NCBI GenBank assembly: GCA_963642885.1
Contig: CAVIJI010000003.1
Coordinates: 28,534 to 92,533 of the forward strand
Origin: UMGS1696 sp963642885
GTDB lineage: Bacteria; Bacillota; Clostridia; Oscillospirales; CAG-272
Length of the DNA stretch: 64,000 bases
Direction of reading: 5' to 3'
Part shown: positions 25,735 through 34,469 of the stretch, one piece after another
Numbering within the stretch: the first letter of the stretch is position 1
Layout of the letters: each line of letters opens with the position of its first letter
Translations under genes and position numbers: made by a program
Notes under the pieces: model-generated
Database searches by the model: none
Seen by the model: only the letters and a program-made list of their open reading frames with translations
Told to the model about the DNA's origin: nothing

Positions 25735-27321
25735 TTATTCGTCCGGAAACATCATATATTCGATAAATCCGTCATTAAAGGTCTGAGATTTATTCAATTC
25801 AATGGTCAAGCATTCATGTGCAAGCTCGCATATACGCGACAGAGCCGATGAGTCGCCGAGAACCTTTACGGCTCCGCTTAGTGCGGAGTTTCCGATTGCT
25901 GATACGGTGTCTTTATTCTCGATAAATCTCGGCGGGAGCAAACCGATACGTACCGCATTTGTCGGATCGATATAATAACCGAGCCCGCCTGCAATATATA
26001 CTCTGCCGCCTGCTTTTACAAATGAATCAACATCCGTTTGTGCGTAATCCAGCAAAGCTTCGATTCCCGCACGCAGTGCGCTCTTTGCAAGCTGAATCTC
26101 ACGTATATCTTTTTGAGTCAGATATACCCTCGTTTCCGCATTTTCGTCTGTTCCCTTATCGCTTCTGTGCATTCCTGCCAATACGTACGGATCATCCTCC
26201 AGATATCCTGTTTCGTCTATGCTTTCATCGTCTAAAAGGCATGCACAAAGGTCGATAAGTCCGCATCCGCATATTCCACTCGGCTCTTTATCACCTATGG
26301 TTCTGTACACAAGATTACCGTTTTCCTTTATAACACGACTGACAGCACCTTCGACACCGCCAATTCCGCACGACAAATTAGCACCTTCAAGTGCAGGCCC
26401 TGCCGCTGTAGAGGTGGCAATAAGACGATTTCCGTTGTTCTTACCGGTATCCAAAACCATCTCACCGTTTGTTCCTATATCAAGAAGCAACGAAGGATAG
26501 TCCGATGAACCCATACCGCACACAAGCATACCCGAAGAAATATCTCCTCCGACAAAAGCGGAAACAGACGGCAGCAATGTGATGTTTTTCACAGGCAGTC
26601 CGAGCTCGTCACCTTTCATTTTTTTTGCATCTGTAAAGGCGGGAGTAAACGGATATGCTCCCATTCCCTCGGGTGATATTCCGCAAAACAAATGCAGCAT
26701 TGTGGCGTTTCCGGCTACAACAAGATTATCTATCGTTTTCTCGGATAAATCAAACAACTGATTAAGCAAAGTACGGACTGCGTCAAGCACACACGACTGC
26801 ATATCATAGAGTTTACCGTTTTTTGCTGCTTCAATACGACTTATGACATCCGCACCGTACATCTGCTGTGGATTCAAGCAAGAAACAGACGTACGTACCT
26901 TACCGCTTTTTGTGTCGACTCTCGCGGCGGCGATTGTTGTCGTACCGATATCCAATGCCACTCCGTCGTGCTCGATACTGCCATTAACGGTAGAAGAGCC
27001 TTTCGAATCCACAGCCTGCTCACTTTGCTCATCCAAAACGGTTAATCCGTCACCCGAGAAAACCGGGAGTCCGATTTCACTTTCGCAATCCGAGCATATC
27101 GCCTGACAAGCCAAAATATATCCTTCCGTATCGGGTTTTAAAATTTCACCGTCTTTGCGCGAAATAAAATGGCCTGATATAACCTTTACTCGGCATTTAC
27201 CGCATACTCCGCGTCCTCCGCATGGGGCAGATAAGAATATTTTTCTCTGTGCGAGAAAGGATCTCAATTGTTCTCCCGATGCGGCCGACGGAATTTTTAT
27301 AATCTGTATCTCTTTATCCAT
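25735..27321 (-). CDS. RACo-type reductive activator of corrinoid protein
   Basis: 528 residues. The N-terminal plant-type 2Fe-2S ferredoxin domain (1-85) has the ligands CGGRGVCGKC and a downstream Cys in ILACQAIC. After a linker, the C-terminal domain (about 120-520) is the ASKHA-fold ATPase with GVALDIGTTTIAAA, LLDIGTNGEMVL and YIAGGLGYYID. Such proteins (RACo, RamA-like) use ATP to reduce accidentally oxidised Co(II) corrinoid back to active Co(I). Its presence shows that the neighbouring corrinoid protein takes part in real methyl transfer. The ribosome binding site is weak, 32 bases after the URO-D-family gene stop. Confidence 0.9.
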   Translation of the reverse strand: MDKEIQIIKIPSAASGEQLRSFLAQRKIFLSAPCGGRGVCGKCRVKVISGHFISRKDGEILKPDTEGYILACQAICSDCESEIGLPVFSGDGLTVLDEQSEQAVDSKGSSTVNGSIEHDGVALDIGTTTIAAARVDTKSGKVRTSVSCLNPQQMYGADVISRIEAAKNGKLYDMQSCVLDAVRTLLNQLFDLSEKTIDNLVVAGNATMLHLFCGISPEGMGAYPFTPAFTDAKKMKGDELGLPVKNITLLPSVSAFVGGDISSGMLVCGMGSSDYPSLLLDIGTNGEMVLDTGKNNGNRLIATSTAAGPALEGANLSCGIGGVEGAVSRVIKENGNLVYRTIGDKEPSGICGCGLIDLCACLLDDESIDETGYLEDDPYVLAGMHRSDKGTDENAETRVYLTQKDIREIQLAKSALRAGIEALLDYAQTDVDSFVKAGGRVYIAGGLGYYIDPTNAVRIGLLPPRFIENKDTVSAIGNSALSGAVKVLGDSSALSRICELAHECLTIELNKSQTFNDGFIEYMMFPDE

Positions 27322-27353
27322 TTTTCAACAATACTTTGGAGTCAGTGTAACTT

Positions 27354-28478
27354 TTAATAATTTATCTTTTTGATTTCATCGGCATAATACTGAACAAGTT
27401 CGAATTTTGTTCCGGGCATCAGACGATGATCGGGGCAAGGAAGGAATCCGCCTAATGATGCAAGGTGTCTCATTCTTTCAAGCTCCTTGTCAACCGCTGC
27501 CTTGTCCTTACGCAATGCCGTTTTATCCATACCGCCAACACCGAGCATTCCGTTGCCGAATTTCTTTCGAGCAGGTTCAAACTGGTCTCCCCACGTACCT
27601 ACCTCTATCGGGAACATCGTATTCACACCGTTTTCATACCATGTCGGAAGCAGCTTTTCGGTTACGCCATCGCAGTCCAGTGATATTACATCTATTCCAT
27701 GCTGATGACAAAGCTCATTTCTCTTTTTGTAATGCTTAGCGGCGAGCTTATCGAAAACAGTCGGAGAAAGAAGCGGTCCGCTCTTGAAACAAATATCTTC
27801 CCAATAAAGTGCGAAATCGAATTTTGCACCCGTAGCAAGAATTGCTTCAACACATTTATACTGCATATCGGCATAGCAATCAACGATATCTGCAAATAAG
27901 TCCTCGTCATCATCGTAAAGCAGATATCCCATACCAACCACGGAAGTTATACTGCGAATTTGTCCGATAACGCTTCCCATCGATATGCCGAGGGGCACGT
28001 CTGTTTTATCGTACACATTTTCATTAAAGTGTTTGAAAAATTCCGTATCGACTCGCTCCGGTGCAAACTGCATACGATGACGATATAAGGTTTCAAACGC
28101 TTCTCTGTCCTTCAAAAGGTAGTCGTCCTCCTGGGGAATTGAAACAATACCGGGATGAATTCGCTCGATAAGTCCAACGCTGTTCTGTTCACGTCGAGTT
28201 CCATCAGGCAGAACCTCGAGCACCTTATGCTCAAATCCCGGATACAAGCCGTTATTACAACCAAACGAGTGTGACCAGTTGAAGTCCCATCCGATTAACT
28301 TGTCAAGTTCCATATCCTTCTGGCTGCCGTCGTAATTTCCTACTGCGAGATCCTTAGGTATTTTTCCCTGCTCTGCCCATTCCGTCAGCAACTCAGGCCA
28401 ATAACCGAAATGAACGGCGGGAAAACGATCTACGGGTTTATAGTGCAATATATTCATTGCACGTTCTCGATTAGTCAT
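27354..28478 (-). CDS. URO-D-family corrinoid methyltransferase
   Basis: 374 residues of the uroporphyrinogen decarboxylase/MtaA fold. It begins with the typical MTNRERAMNILHYKPVDR, a segment shared with many methyltransferase-associated URO-D proteins. The centre has YWEDICFKSGPLLSP and the end CPDHRLMPGTKFELVQYY, a C-terminal signature of this group. It is probably a methyltransferase that demethylates a small substrate onto the corrinoid protein, or passes the methyl on. AAGGAGG precedes the ATG. It is third of three consecutive URO-D-family genes; sequences differ enough to suggest different jobs. Confidence 0.82.
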   Translation of the reverse strand: MTNRERAMNILHYKPVDRFPAVHFGYWPELLTEWAEQGKIPKDLAVGNYDGSQKDMELDKLIGWDFNWSHSFGCNNGLYPGFEHKVLEVLPDGTRREQNSVGLIERIHPGIVSIPQEDDYLLKDREAFETLYRHRMQFAPERVDTEFFKHFNENVYDKTDVPLGISMGSVIGQIRSITSVVGMGYLLYDDDEDLFADIVDCYADMQYKCVEAILATGAKFDFALYWEDICFKSGPLLSPTVFDKLAAKHYKKRNELCHQHGIDVISLDCDGVTEKLLPTWYENGVNTMFPIEVGTWGDQFEPARKKFGNGMLGVGGMDKTALRKDKAAVDKELERMRHLASLGGFLPCPDHRLMPGTKFELVQYYADEIKKINY

Positions 28479-28566
28479 AGTTATCCTCCTTATGCTAATC
28501 CGTTACATTTTCATACTTAAAGGTAAGCCGAATGTGTTTTAGCGGAAACCTCAACTCGGCCGTTCC

Positions 28567-29622
28567 TTAACGATATACCGGACACGGCGTAATCGAACAT
28601 CCTTCATGAGTTACTTTAGAACCGTATTCCTTAAGTAAATTTACATAAATACGATAGTAGTCGAGGGGCACGTCCGGGGGCGTCTGGTGATCCACCGACG
28701 GAATAAATTTTCCTCTCATAACACTCGGCAGAATTCTCTCGAATTCTTTTCGCATTGCCTCTTCACCGTATTTCATGCACATTTTATCGAAGTGTCCGAT
28801 AAATGCCATATCAGGCTGCTTATCAATATAGACAGAAACATCTACACCTGCCTGACGTTCCAGCGGGAACATACCGTCGGCACCGACCGATGCATACCAG
28901 TCAACCGCCATTGTTATATCTCCGTCCGAATCGATAAATACAGGAATATTATATTCATGAATAACGGGAATAACCTTTTTGTAAAAAGGTGCAAGAAATT
29001 CATCGAACTGTTCCTTCGATATCATAGGGCCGCCGTTATAGCTCATATCCTCGGCGAAGCTCATGAAATCAAAGCGAAATCTCGAAAAAACATCACGAAA
29101 CAACAAAATCAGCCAATCAGCGTAATCATCGCAAAGCTGTTTGTACAGCTCGGGGTAATCGTAAAAGCTGTATAGGTGGCTTTCAATTCCGAATAATGTT
29201 CTCGGATACCAGAAAAAGCCTTCTACCGTAAAGAACTGTATAGTATCCCCGCGGTTGCGGATATTAGTCCAATTATTAAATTGTTCATCCGAAAAAAGAG
29301 ATTTTGTATTCGGGAACAAAGTCGGTTTGACTTTGTTTATATAGTCATCTTCGTCCGACATTATTCCGAGTCCGTATGCCGGAGGCGGAGGTGTTTGTGC
29401 CGTTCTTACGTTGGCACATGATTGAAGACATTTGTCAAGTCCGAAATACCCTTGAAGAGCCTCGTAATTTGCGTATTCGCGCGGCAATCCGTCTTCAAGC
29501 CAACGTTTTACAGTCAAATCCCACCAAGGAGCCCATTCTATCATCGGAATGCGATCAACGGCTTTTCCCGAAAGATATGCCTGAAAACGCTCGGATGCTG
29601 TCATGTTCGATATCATATTCAT
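28567..29622 (-). CDS. URO-D-family corrinoid methyltransferase
   Basis: 351 residues. The start MTASERFQAYLSGKAVDRIP (from residue 7) is the usual N-terminal helix and loop of the family. FAEDMSYNGGPMISKEQF in the middle corresponds to the same motif in the neighbour at 27354. FIPSVDHQTPPDVPLDYY is the C-terminal signature, with His in VDHQ a likely metal ligand. No Shine-Dalgarno sequence is visible before either the ATG at 29622 or the one at 29604, so translation may rely on the AT-rich leader or coupling to the gene ending 20 bases upstream. Confidence 0.8.
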   Translation of the reverse strand: MNMISNMTASERFQAYLSGKAVDRIPMIEWAPWWDLTVKRWLEDGLPREYANYEALQGYFGLDKCLQSCANVRTAQTPPPPAYGLGIMSDEDDYINKVKPTLFPNTKSLFSDEQFNNWTNIRNRGDTIQFFTVEGFFWYPRTLFGIESHLYSFYDYPELYKQLCDDYADWLILLFRDVFSRFRFDFMSFAEDMSYNGGPMISKEQFDEFLAPFYKKVIPVIHEYNIPVFIDSDGDITMAVDWYASVGADGMFPLERQAGVDVSVYIDKQPDMAFIGHFDKMCMKYGEEAMRKEFERILPSVMRGKFIPSVDHQTPPDVPLDYYRIYVNLLKEYGSKVTHEGCSITPCPVYR

Positions 29623-29641
29623 ATCAATATTAAATTATTAT

Positions 29642-30643
29642 TTAATGTTTACGGTAATACTCTTCGCTTGCGTTAAAGAAAGCTCTGATGTTATCCCACG
29701 ACGATGCAGGCGGAATATCACATCCCGAGGAAAGCAAGAAGTTCGGATATGAAGAGCACTTTTCAAGCAGTTCATTAACCGCATTTGTCATGCTTTCGGG
29801 AGTTCCGCCGAGGAACTGCCCCGCAGGAGATATATTACCCATTATTGTACGATCGGACGGCATATTATCAAGCAGATCCGTCAACTGTATTGCGTCTCCG
29901 AAGTGGTATGCCGATGCACCGTTAGTAGCTAAGGATTTAACCATTTTAGGTGTATTCGGTCCGCAGTTATGATATATAACGGCGAAGTTTTCATCCTGTA
30001 CGCTCTCGATCATTTCACGAACATACGGAGCCGCGAATTCTTCTTCCATTGCAGGAGCAAGAAGTCCCGAAAGAGGTTCGGCCATAACAACACCGTCAAG
30101 TCCGGCATCTTTATATGCTTTAGCATACTCGATTAAAAATGCGGTGGTCTTGCGTAAAACCGCATGAACGAAGTCCGGATCACATATGCAGTTTGCCAAT
30201 GCTTCCGTTACGTCCATAAGTCTTCCCGCGAGTGAGAACGGTCCGATAACGCCGGCAAGTACAGGGCGATCCTTTATAGCCTGCTTTGCCATTTTTGCTG
30301 CTTCGATATACAGTCCGGTGCGTGCGTCGCCGACTTTCGGAATCGGGAGCTCATTCGCCTCGTCCTCATCTGTTACAAGAGCTCCGATAACGGTCGGAAT
30401 CTCATTCTCGACAGTACGGAGAGTGCATCCGAATGCTTCGGCCTCAACGGACAAATCCATCATAGTAACCGCTGCGGCGGCATCTGTTTCCTTTGCTACG
30501 CGTATAATACCTTCACTTTGAACCGCCGCATCGTGAGTCAGTTTATAAACACTTACACCCATCAAAGATGTGGACGGAAAAGAAAGAATCGGCATAGGTT
30601 TATGTAAAGACGGCAATTTATCAATCCAACTCGGATAAGCCAT
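29642..30643 (-). CDS. MtaA/CmuA-like URO-D-family methyltransferase
   Basis: 333 residues from the ATG that follows GGAGG; a TTG 15 bases upstream is less likely. The fold is that of MtaA/MtbA-type methylcobamide:acceptor methyltransferases. VIGPFSLAGRLMDV (centre), VIYHNCGPNTPKMV and the C-terminal LSSGCDIPPASSWDNI match; the His-x-Cys and final Cys are the zinc ligands in MtaA-like enzymes. It is the best candidate for the enzyme moving the methyl group between the corrinoid protein and a thiol or other acceptor. It is the second gene of the operon, directly after the corrinoid protein and an intercistronic hairpin. Confidence 0.85.
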   Translation of the reverse strand: MAYPSWIDKLPSLHKPMPILSFPSTSLMGVSVYKLTHDAAVQSEGIIRVAKETDAAAAVTMMDLSVEAEAFGCTLRTVENEIPTVIGALVTDEDEANELPIPKVGDARTGLYIEAAKMAKQAIKDRPVLAGVIGPFSLAGRLMDVTEALANCICDPDFVHAVLRKTTAFLIEYAKAYKDAGLDGVVMAEPLSGLLAPAMEEEFAAPYVREMIESVQDENFAVIYHNCGPNTPKMVKSLATNGASAYHFGDAIQLTDLLDNMPSDRTIMGNISPAGQFLGGTPESMTNAVNELLEKCSSYPNFLLSSGCDIPPASSWDNIRAFFNASEEYYRKH

Positions 30644-30693
30644 AAATAAGTCCTCCAAAAAGTCTTTCTAAGCAGAAATATGTTCTAATTGAA

Positions 30694-30736
30694 TTTTTGC
30701 GATAAAAGACTTAAAAATAAGCTCTTATCGCAAAAA
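30694..30736. other. Intercistronic hairpin without T-run
   Basis: Perfect 12-base inverted repeat TTTTTGCGATAA / TTATCGCAAAAA with a 19-base loop, between the corrinoid protein gene and the following methyltransferase gene. After the stem there are A rather than T residues on both strands, so it does not look like a terminator. It may stabilise the upstream mRNA and raise the corrinoid protein level relative to the enzymes. Confidence 0.6.
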
Positions 30737-30765
30737 CCGTGTACCATGAATATTAATTATTTATA

Positions 30766-31401
30766 TTAGTTAAAAAATGCTCTTGCTGCCTGAGCTGCGG
30801 ATGCGGCATCAACAGTGTAGCAGTCGGCACCGATTTCATCGGCATAAGCCTGAGTAACGGGTGCTCCGCCTACCATAACCTTAACCTTGTCACGAAGACC
30901 TGCCTCTTTAAGAGCGTCGATAACGTCCTTCTGTCCGTACATTGTCGTTGTGAGAAGTGCGGAAAGGCATACGATCTGTGCACCTGTTTCACGAACTGTT
31001 TCAACGATTTTAGCAGGTTCAACGTCAACACCGAGGTCAATACATTCGATGCCCTGACCTTCAATCATCATTTTAACAAGGTTTTTACCGATATCGTGCA
31101 TATCGCCCTTTACGGTGCAGATTACTGCTTTACCGATAGGTTCGATACCCTCTTTTGTAAGAGCGGGTTTTAAGGTCTGCATACCTTTGTTCATAGCACG
31201 AGCGGCAACGAGAATTTCGGGTACGAAAACCTCATTGTTTTTGAATTTTTCGCCGATAATGTTCATTCCGTCAACCAAACCTTCATTGAGGATTGTTTCC
31301 GGTGAAATACCGCTGTTGAGTGCCTCTTCTACGAGTGCCACTACTTCTTTAGCACGACCTGCCTGTACCTTTTCGGATATAGTTTTGCAGATTTCTTCCA
31401 T
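30766..31401 (-). CDS. Corrinoid (B12-binding) methyl-carrier protein
   Basis: 211 residues. The N-terminal helical cap domain (1-90) and the C-terminal Rossmann-like B12 domain are both present. GDMHDIGKNLV (about residues 99-109) carries the DxHxxG motif whose His binds cobalt, and the partner loops SALLTTT and VMVGGAPVTQAYADEIGAD bind the nucleotide tail. It resembles MtaC/MttC-type carriers in methanogens and acetogens. AAAGGAG precedes the ATG. It is the first gene after the promoter at 31537-31565, as usual for the most abundant component. Confidence 0.93.
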   Translation of the reverse strand: MEEICKTISEKVQAGRAKEVVALVEEALNSGISPETILNEGLVDGMNIIGEKFKNNEVFVPEILVAARAMNKGMQTLKPALTKEGIEPIGKAVICTVKGDMHDIGKNLVKMMIEGQGIECIDLGVDVEPAKIVETVRETGAQIVCLSALLTTTMYGQKDVIDALKEAGLRDKVKVMVGGAPVTQAYADEIGADCYTVDAASAAQAARAFFN

Positions 31402-31536
31402 GATAAATCTCCTTTCGGGAAAACCCTACATTATTTTATTTGTTTAAATAAAAATATACCGTAATATCAGCCTATTCTTAATAATTATCAGTACTTTCAT
31501 AAATCACTGTCGGCAGTACCGAATCTATCTGTAGCT

Positions 31537-31565
31537 ATGTTAACATATAAATTATAATTTGTCAA
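31537..31565 (-). promoter_or_regulatory. Promoter of the corrinoid methyl-transfer operon
   Basis: On the minus strand TTGACA (31565-31560), 17 bases, TAACAT (31542-31537). The leader of about 130 bases has no cobalamin riboswitch signature (GCCACTG or the B12 box) that I can find. Confidence 0.65.
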
Positions 31566-31594
31566 TTCGAAATTAGATATTTTTTTATTTTTAG

Positions 31595-33439
31595 TTATCT
31601 CGGATTCAAACACAGTCTACACGGAATTGTCTCGAACGGTCCGGGCATTGCTCCGTCATGCGGACGCTTCTTACCGAAATAGTCTTTATCAATACACAAA
31701 TCAGTTCCGTCGGGATTATCATACCATTGATTTGTTTCAAAAGCCTTACCGAGTTGTTCTGTGGTTACCGTGGGAAATTTCTTCATGTTATCGACACATT
31801 CGATGTCCAAAGATAAATACCACTTGGCTCCGTCATCACTGTCACAATACTCTAATTTCGATGTTCCGTTATCGATACGCTGTCCATCTATCTCGTTGTC
31901 ACATGATGATGCCCCGCCGACATAAACATTGCCGCGGATATCGGTAGGCAGAGCAACTTCGCCGCCGTGAAACGGGCTGTCGCTGCCATCGCCCAATTTA
32001 CATTCACACATAGCGGGATACCCTTTATAGCCCTCGGTTCCGCTGTCGGCACCCACAAACATGTTGCCTATTATACGGTCGTCACCGCCGTATACAAGCA
32101 TCGAGCCCGCAACGAACGTATCGTGAGGAAAATGATATAACGTGAAACGTGAAGTTTCACGTCCGATATACACTCCCCCTGCAAATAAGTTATTAATCAG
32201 TGCACTTCCCTGTGATACAGATAAAAATGCTCTCTTCGACAGAAATAAATTATTATCTATTACGCACGGCCCGTGGCAAACTTCAATAAAGAAGTCCTCT
32301 CCGCCAACGTTTTCGAAAAATGTATTTCCCGTAACGCGTGCCCCCTGTGCCTCCCAGTCAAGCCAAAGTCCGCGTGTACAGTGATGAATACAGTTGTGTT
32401 CAAGGCGTACGTCGATTGCGGCATGCAATTTGATACCTGCCATTTCACAACCGCCGAACTCACCGCGGTTGTTGATATCGTGAATATGATTTTCGGTAAT
32501 TCTTGAATTAATGCCGCCCATATTACCTACTATACCCGCTTGACCGCAATTATAAATGTGATTATGATGAATACAGTGGCTTCCTATTGTATTTTTGCTC
32601 CATCCATGTCGTACGGCATCCATTACGATTTCCGTATAGGTCTGCGCTCCGCCTTTGCGCGCGTTTCTGACCCAGTCATTGTCGTCGGCATCGTAACTTT
32701 TTCCTATGCTGATTCCACAGCATTTACTGTCATGAATCGAACAATTTTCGATTACCCAACCTTTACTCCAATGTGTACCGACAGCTGCTGATTGAAATGC
32801 GGTCGGCGGAGCCCATTGTGATGCCGCACAGCAGAATTCCAATCCCGATATTGTAATATAGTTGACACCTGTTCTTTTCGGGAAAAAACAACTTTCTCTG
32901 ACGTTAACCTCGGTCAGATGTTCATTCGGATTAATATCTCCGAAGCCTGCGCGCAGGATTGTTTTTTTGTCTTCGACATATGCGTACCAATACATCTTAT
33001 CTGTCGACAAAAGCTCGCTTTCTTTGTCGGCTTCGAATAATGCTTTACCGTCAAGGTAAACCTCGCCGGTGTGGTGTATTCGTCCCCATCCGTCAAACCA
33101 GTCTCCCGAAATCAGCTCGTTAAACGGATTGATTTCACCGAACATTCCGTTGTCTATTGTTGTTGTCCATACACCGTCTTCGTCTTTTATCCAGTCGGAA
33201 ACAATTTCAGCACCCGAAATTATCGGTTTTTCACCATCCGCGGCACGATAGACAATTCTTTCGCGTTCACTTTTGCCTCCGTACAAAGGATTTACCCACT
33301 CACGGTATACTCCTCCGCCGATGATAACCGTATCGCCCGCGCGAGCGATACGTGCGGCTTGACCTATCGTACGGAAAGGATTTTTTTCACTTCCGTCGCC
33401 CGAATTCCGATTTTTGCATGAAACATAATATGCAGACAT
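31595..33439 (-). CDS. GH120-family beta-xylosidase
   Basis: 614 residues of right-handed parallel beta-helix. Many blocks match what I remember of Thermoanaerobacterium XylC, the founding GH120 enzyme: GVYREWVNPLYGGKS (43-57), GEINPFNELISGDW (101-114), WAPPTA (209-214), IEN.SIHDSKC and AGIKLHAAIDV (334-344). The catalytic pair fits: nucleophile Asp361 in GLWLDWEAQG and acid/base Glu386 in FFIEVCHGP. It lacks a signal peptide, so it should act inside the cell on imported xylo-oligosaccharides. GGGAG precedes the ATG. No xylan transporter is next to it; downstream lies the corrinoid operon with its own promoter. Confidence 0.85.
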   Translation of the reverse strand: MSAYYVSCKNRNSGDGSEKNPFRTIGQAARIARAGDTVIIGGGVYREWVNPLYGGKSERERIVYRAADGEKPIISGAEIVSDWIKDEDGVWTTTIDNGMFGEINPFNELISGDWFDGWGRIHHTGEVYLDGKALFEADKESELLSTDKMYWYAYVEDKKTILRAGFGDINPNEHLTEVNVRESCFFPKRTGVNYITISGLEFCCAASQWAPPTAFQSAAVGTHWSKGWVIENCSIHDSKCCGISIGKSYDADDNDWVRNARKGGAQTYTEIVMDAVRHGWSKNTIGSHCIHHNHIYNCGQAGIVGNMGGINSRITENHIHDINNRGEFGGCEMAGIKLHAAIDVRLEHNCIHHCTRGLWLDWEAQGARVTGNTFFENVGGEDFFIEVCHGPCVIDNNLFLSKRAFLSVSQGSALINNLFAGGVYIGRETSRFTLYHFPHDTFVAGSMLVYGGDDRIIGNMFVGADSGTEGYKGYPAMCECKLGDGSDSPFHGGEVALPTDIRGNVYVGGASSCDNEIDGQRIDNGTSKLEYCDSDDGAKWYLSLDIECVDNMKKFPTVTTEQLGKAFETNQWYDNPDGTDLCIDKDYFGKKRPHDGAMPGPFETIPCRLCLNPR

Positions 33440-33507
33440 ATTTATCGCTCCCGTCTCTCCGCAGCATGATATGCGGTTATGTTTATTCTATCGAAGGCAA
33501 AATGACT

Positions 33508-33750
33508 TTATTCGATTATTTCGTACATTGAGGATGCATCCGCCTTAAGTGCGTGCTCTCTTACATCAAGTACACGCAGCTTCAGCGTCCTTCCACCGTA
33601 CGAAACTTCGATAATGTCCCCTTCTTTAACATCATATGATGCCTTAGCACATTTATCGTTAACCTTAACGTGCTCCGTATCACACGCTTCATTAGCAATT
33701 GTGCGACGTTTTATAACTCTTGATACCTTCAGAAATTTATCCAGTCTCAT
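33508..33750 (-). CDS. S4-domain RNA-binding protein, RqcP-like
   Basis: 80 residues forming a single S4 domain: MRLDKFLKVSRVIKRRTIANE at the start and VKVND.CAKASYDVKEGD after it. This matches the YabO/RqcP family, which binds the P-site tRNA on obstructed 50S subunits and helps RqcH add alanine tails in ribosome quality control. Its start codon is four bases after the mazG stop, and in B. subtilis yabO lies beside yabN, a MazG-containing gene, so the context agrees. Confidence 0.9.
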   Translation of the reverse strand: MRLDKFLKVSRVIKRRTIANEACDTEHVKVNDKCAKASYDVKEGDIIEVSYGGRTLKLRVLDVREHALKADASSMYEIIE

Positions 33751-33754
33751 ATAT

Positions 33755-34456
33755 TCACCCTTGTTCCTTATAGTTATTAATAAACTCGTCGGTTACGTCA
33801 TTGAGATTTTTCTCATTGTCTGCGTCCCCCGCAAGAACAACCGCATCGAATATTATCTCCGTAAGCAGTTTTTCCCTCTCATCGGTTGATGCGTTTTTCA
33901 GTTTTTCGGCCAGTGAAACAATATTATCTTCCGATATGTTAAAATCGTAAGCGTCTTTTTTGGCTTTCTTGACAATCTTTCTCGCTCTCATAAGAGCTGG
34001 AAGCTGCTTCGGCACCGACTTCATTGATTCCTTTACTGTTTTTCTGTCTTTTTCGGCCTTTTTAATCTGCTCCCAATTATTAAGTACATCTTCGGAACCT
34101 CTTACACTTACATTTCCGAATACATGCGGATGTCTTGTAATCATCTTTTCACAGACATCGTTTATGACATCTTCAACGGAAAAATTGCCCGATTCTTCCT
34201 CTATTCTGCTGTGAAACATCACCTGAAACATCACGTCTCCGAGTTCCTCACGCAGCAGCTTTTTATCGTCATTGTCGATTGCTTCGACAACCTCGTATGT
34301 TTCTTCGATTATATCGTTTCTTATCGACTGATGTGTTTGTTCTATATCCCACGGACAACCGTCTTTTCCGCGCAGAACCTCAGTAAGCATCCTGAGCGAA
34401 TCGAAATCGTGTTTTTCTTCCGTAACCAGTTTTTTCTTTTTTTCTTCCGTATTCAT
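33755..34456 (-). CDS. mazG: Nucleoside triphosphate pyrophosphohydrolase MazG
   Basis: 233 residues from the ATG at 34456; a TTG at 34495 would overlap the upstream gene. The MazG signature is present: RGKDGCPWDIEQTHQSI, then the metal-binding EETYEVVEAID and EELGDVMFQVMFH (EExxE..ExxD). A second, less conserved MazG-like half follows. The enzyme hydrolyses non-canonical NTPs to monophosphates. It is coupled to the RqcP-like gene and follows the hemZ-like gene by 13 bases. Confidence 0.92.
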   Translation of the reverse strand: MNTEEKKKKLVTEEKHDFDSLRMLTEVLRGKDGCPWDIEQTHQSIRNDIIEETYEVVEAIDNDDKKLLREELGDVMFQVMFHSRIEEESGNFSVEDVINDVCEKMITRHPHVFGNVSVRGSEDVLNNWEQIKKAEKDRKTVKESMKSVPKQLPALMRARKIVKKAKKDAYDFNISEDNIVSLAEKLKNASTDEREKLLTEIIFDAVVLAGDADNEKNLNDVTDEFINNYKEQG

Positions 34457-34469
34457 AATAGTTATCCGA

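Noticed and set aside
30694..30736. Terminator after the corrinoid protein gene
   Set aside because: The stem is followed by A rather than T residues on both strands, so it was annotated as an intercistronic hairpin instead.
31402..31536. Cobalamin riboswitch in the corrinoid operon leader
   Set aside because: The leader is only about 130 bases and I find neither the GCCACTG element nor the B12 box consensus.
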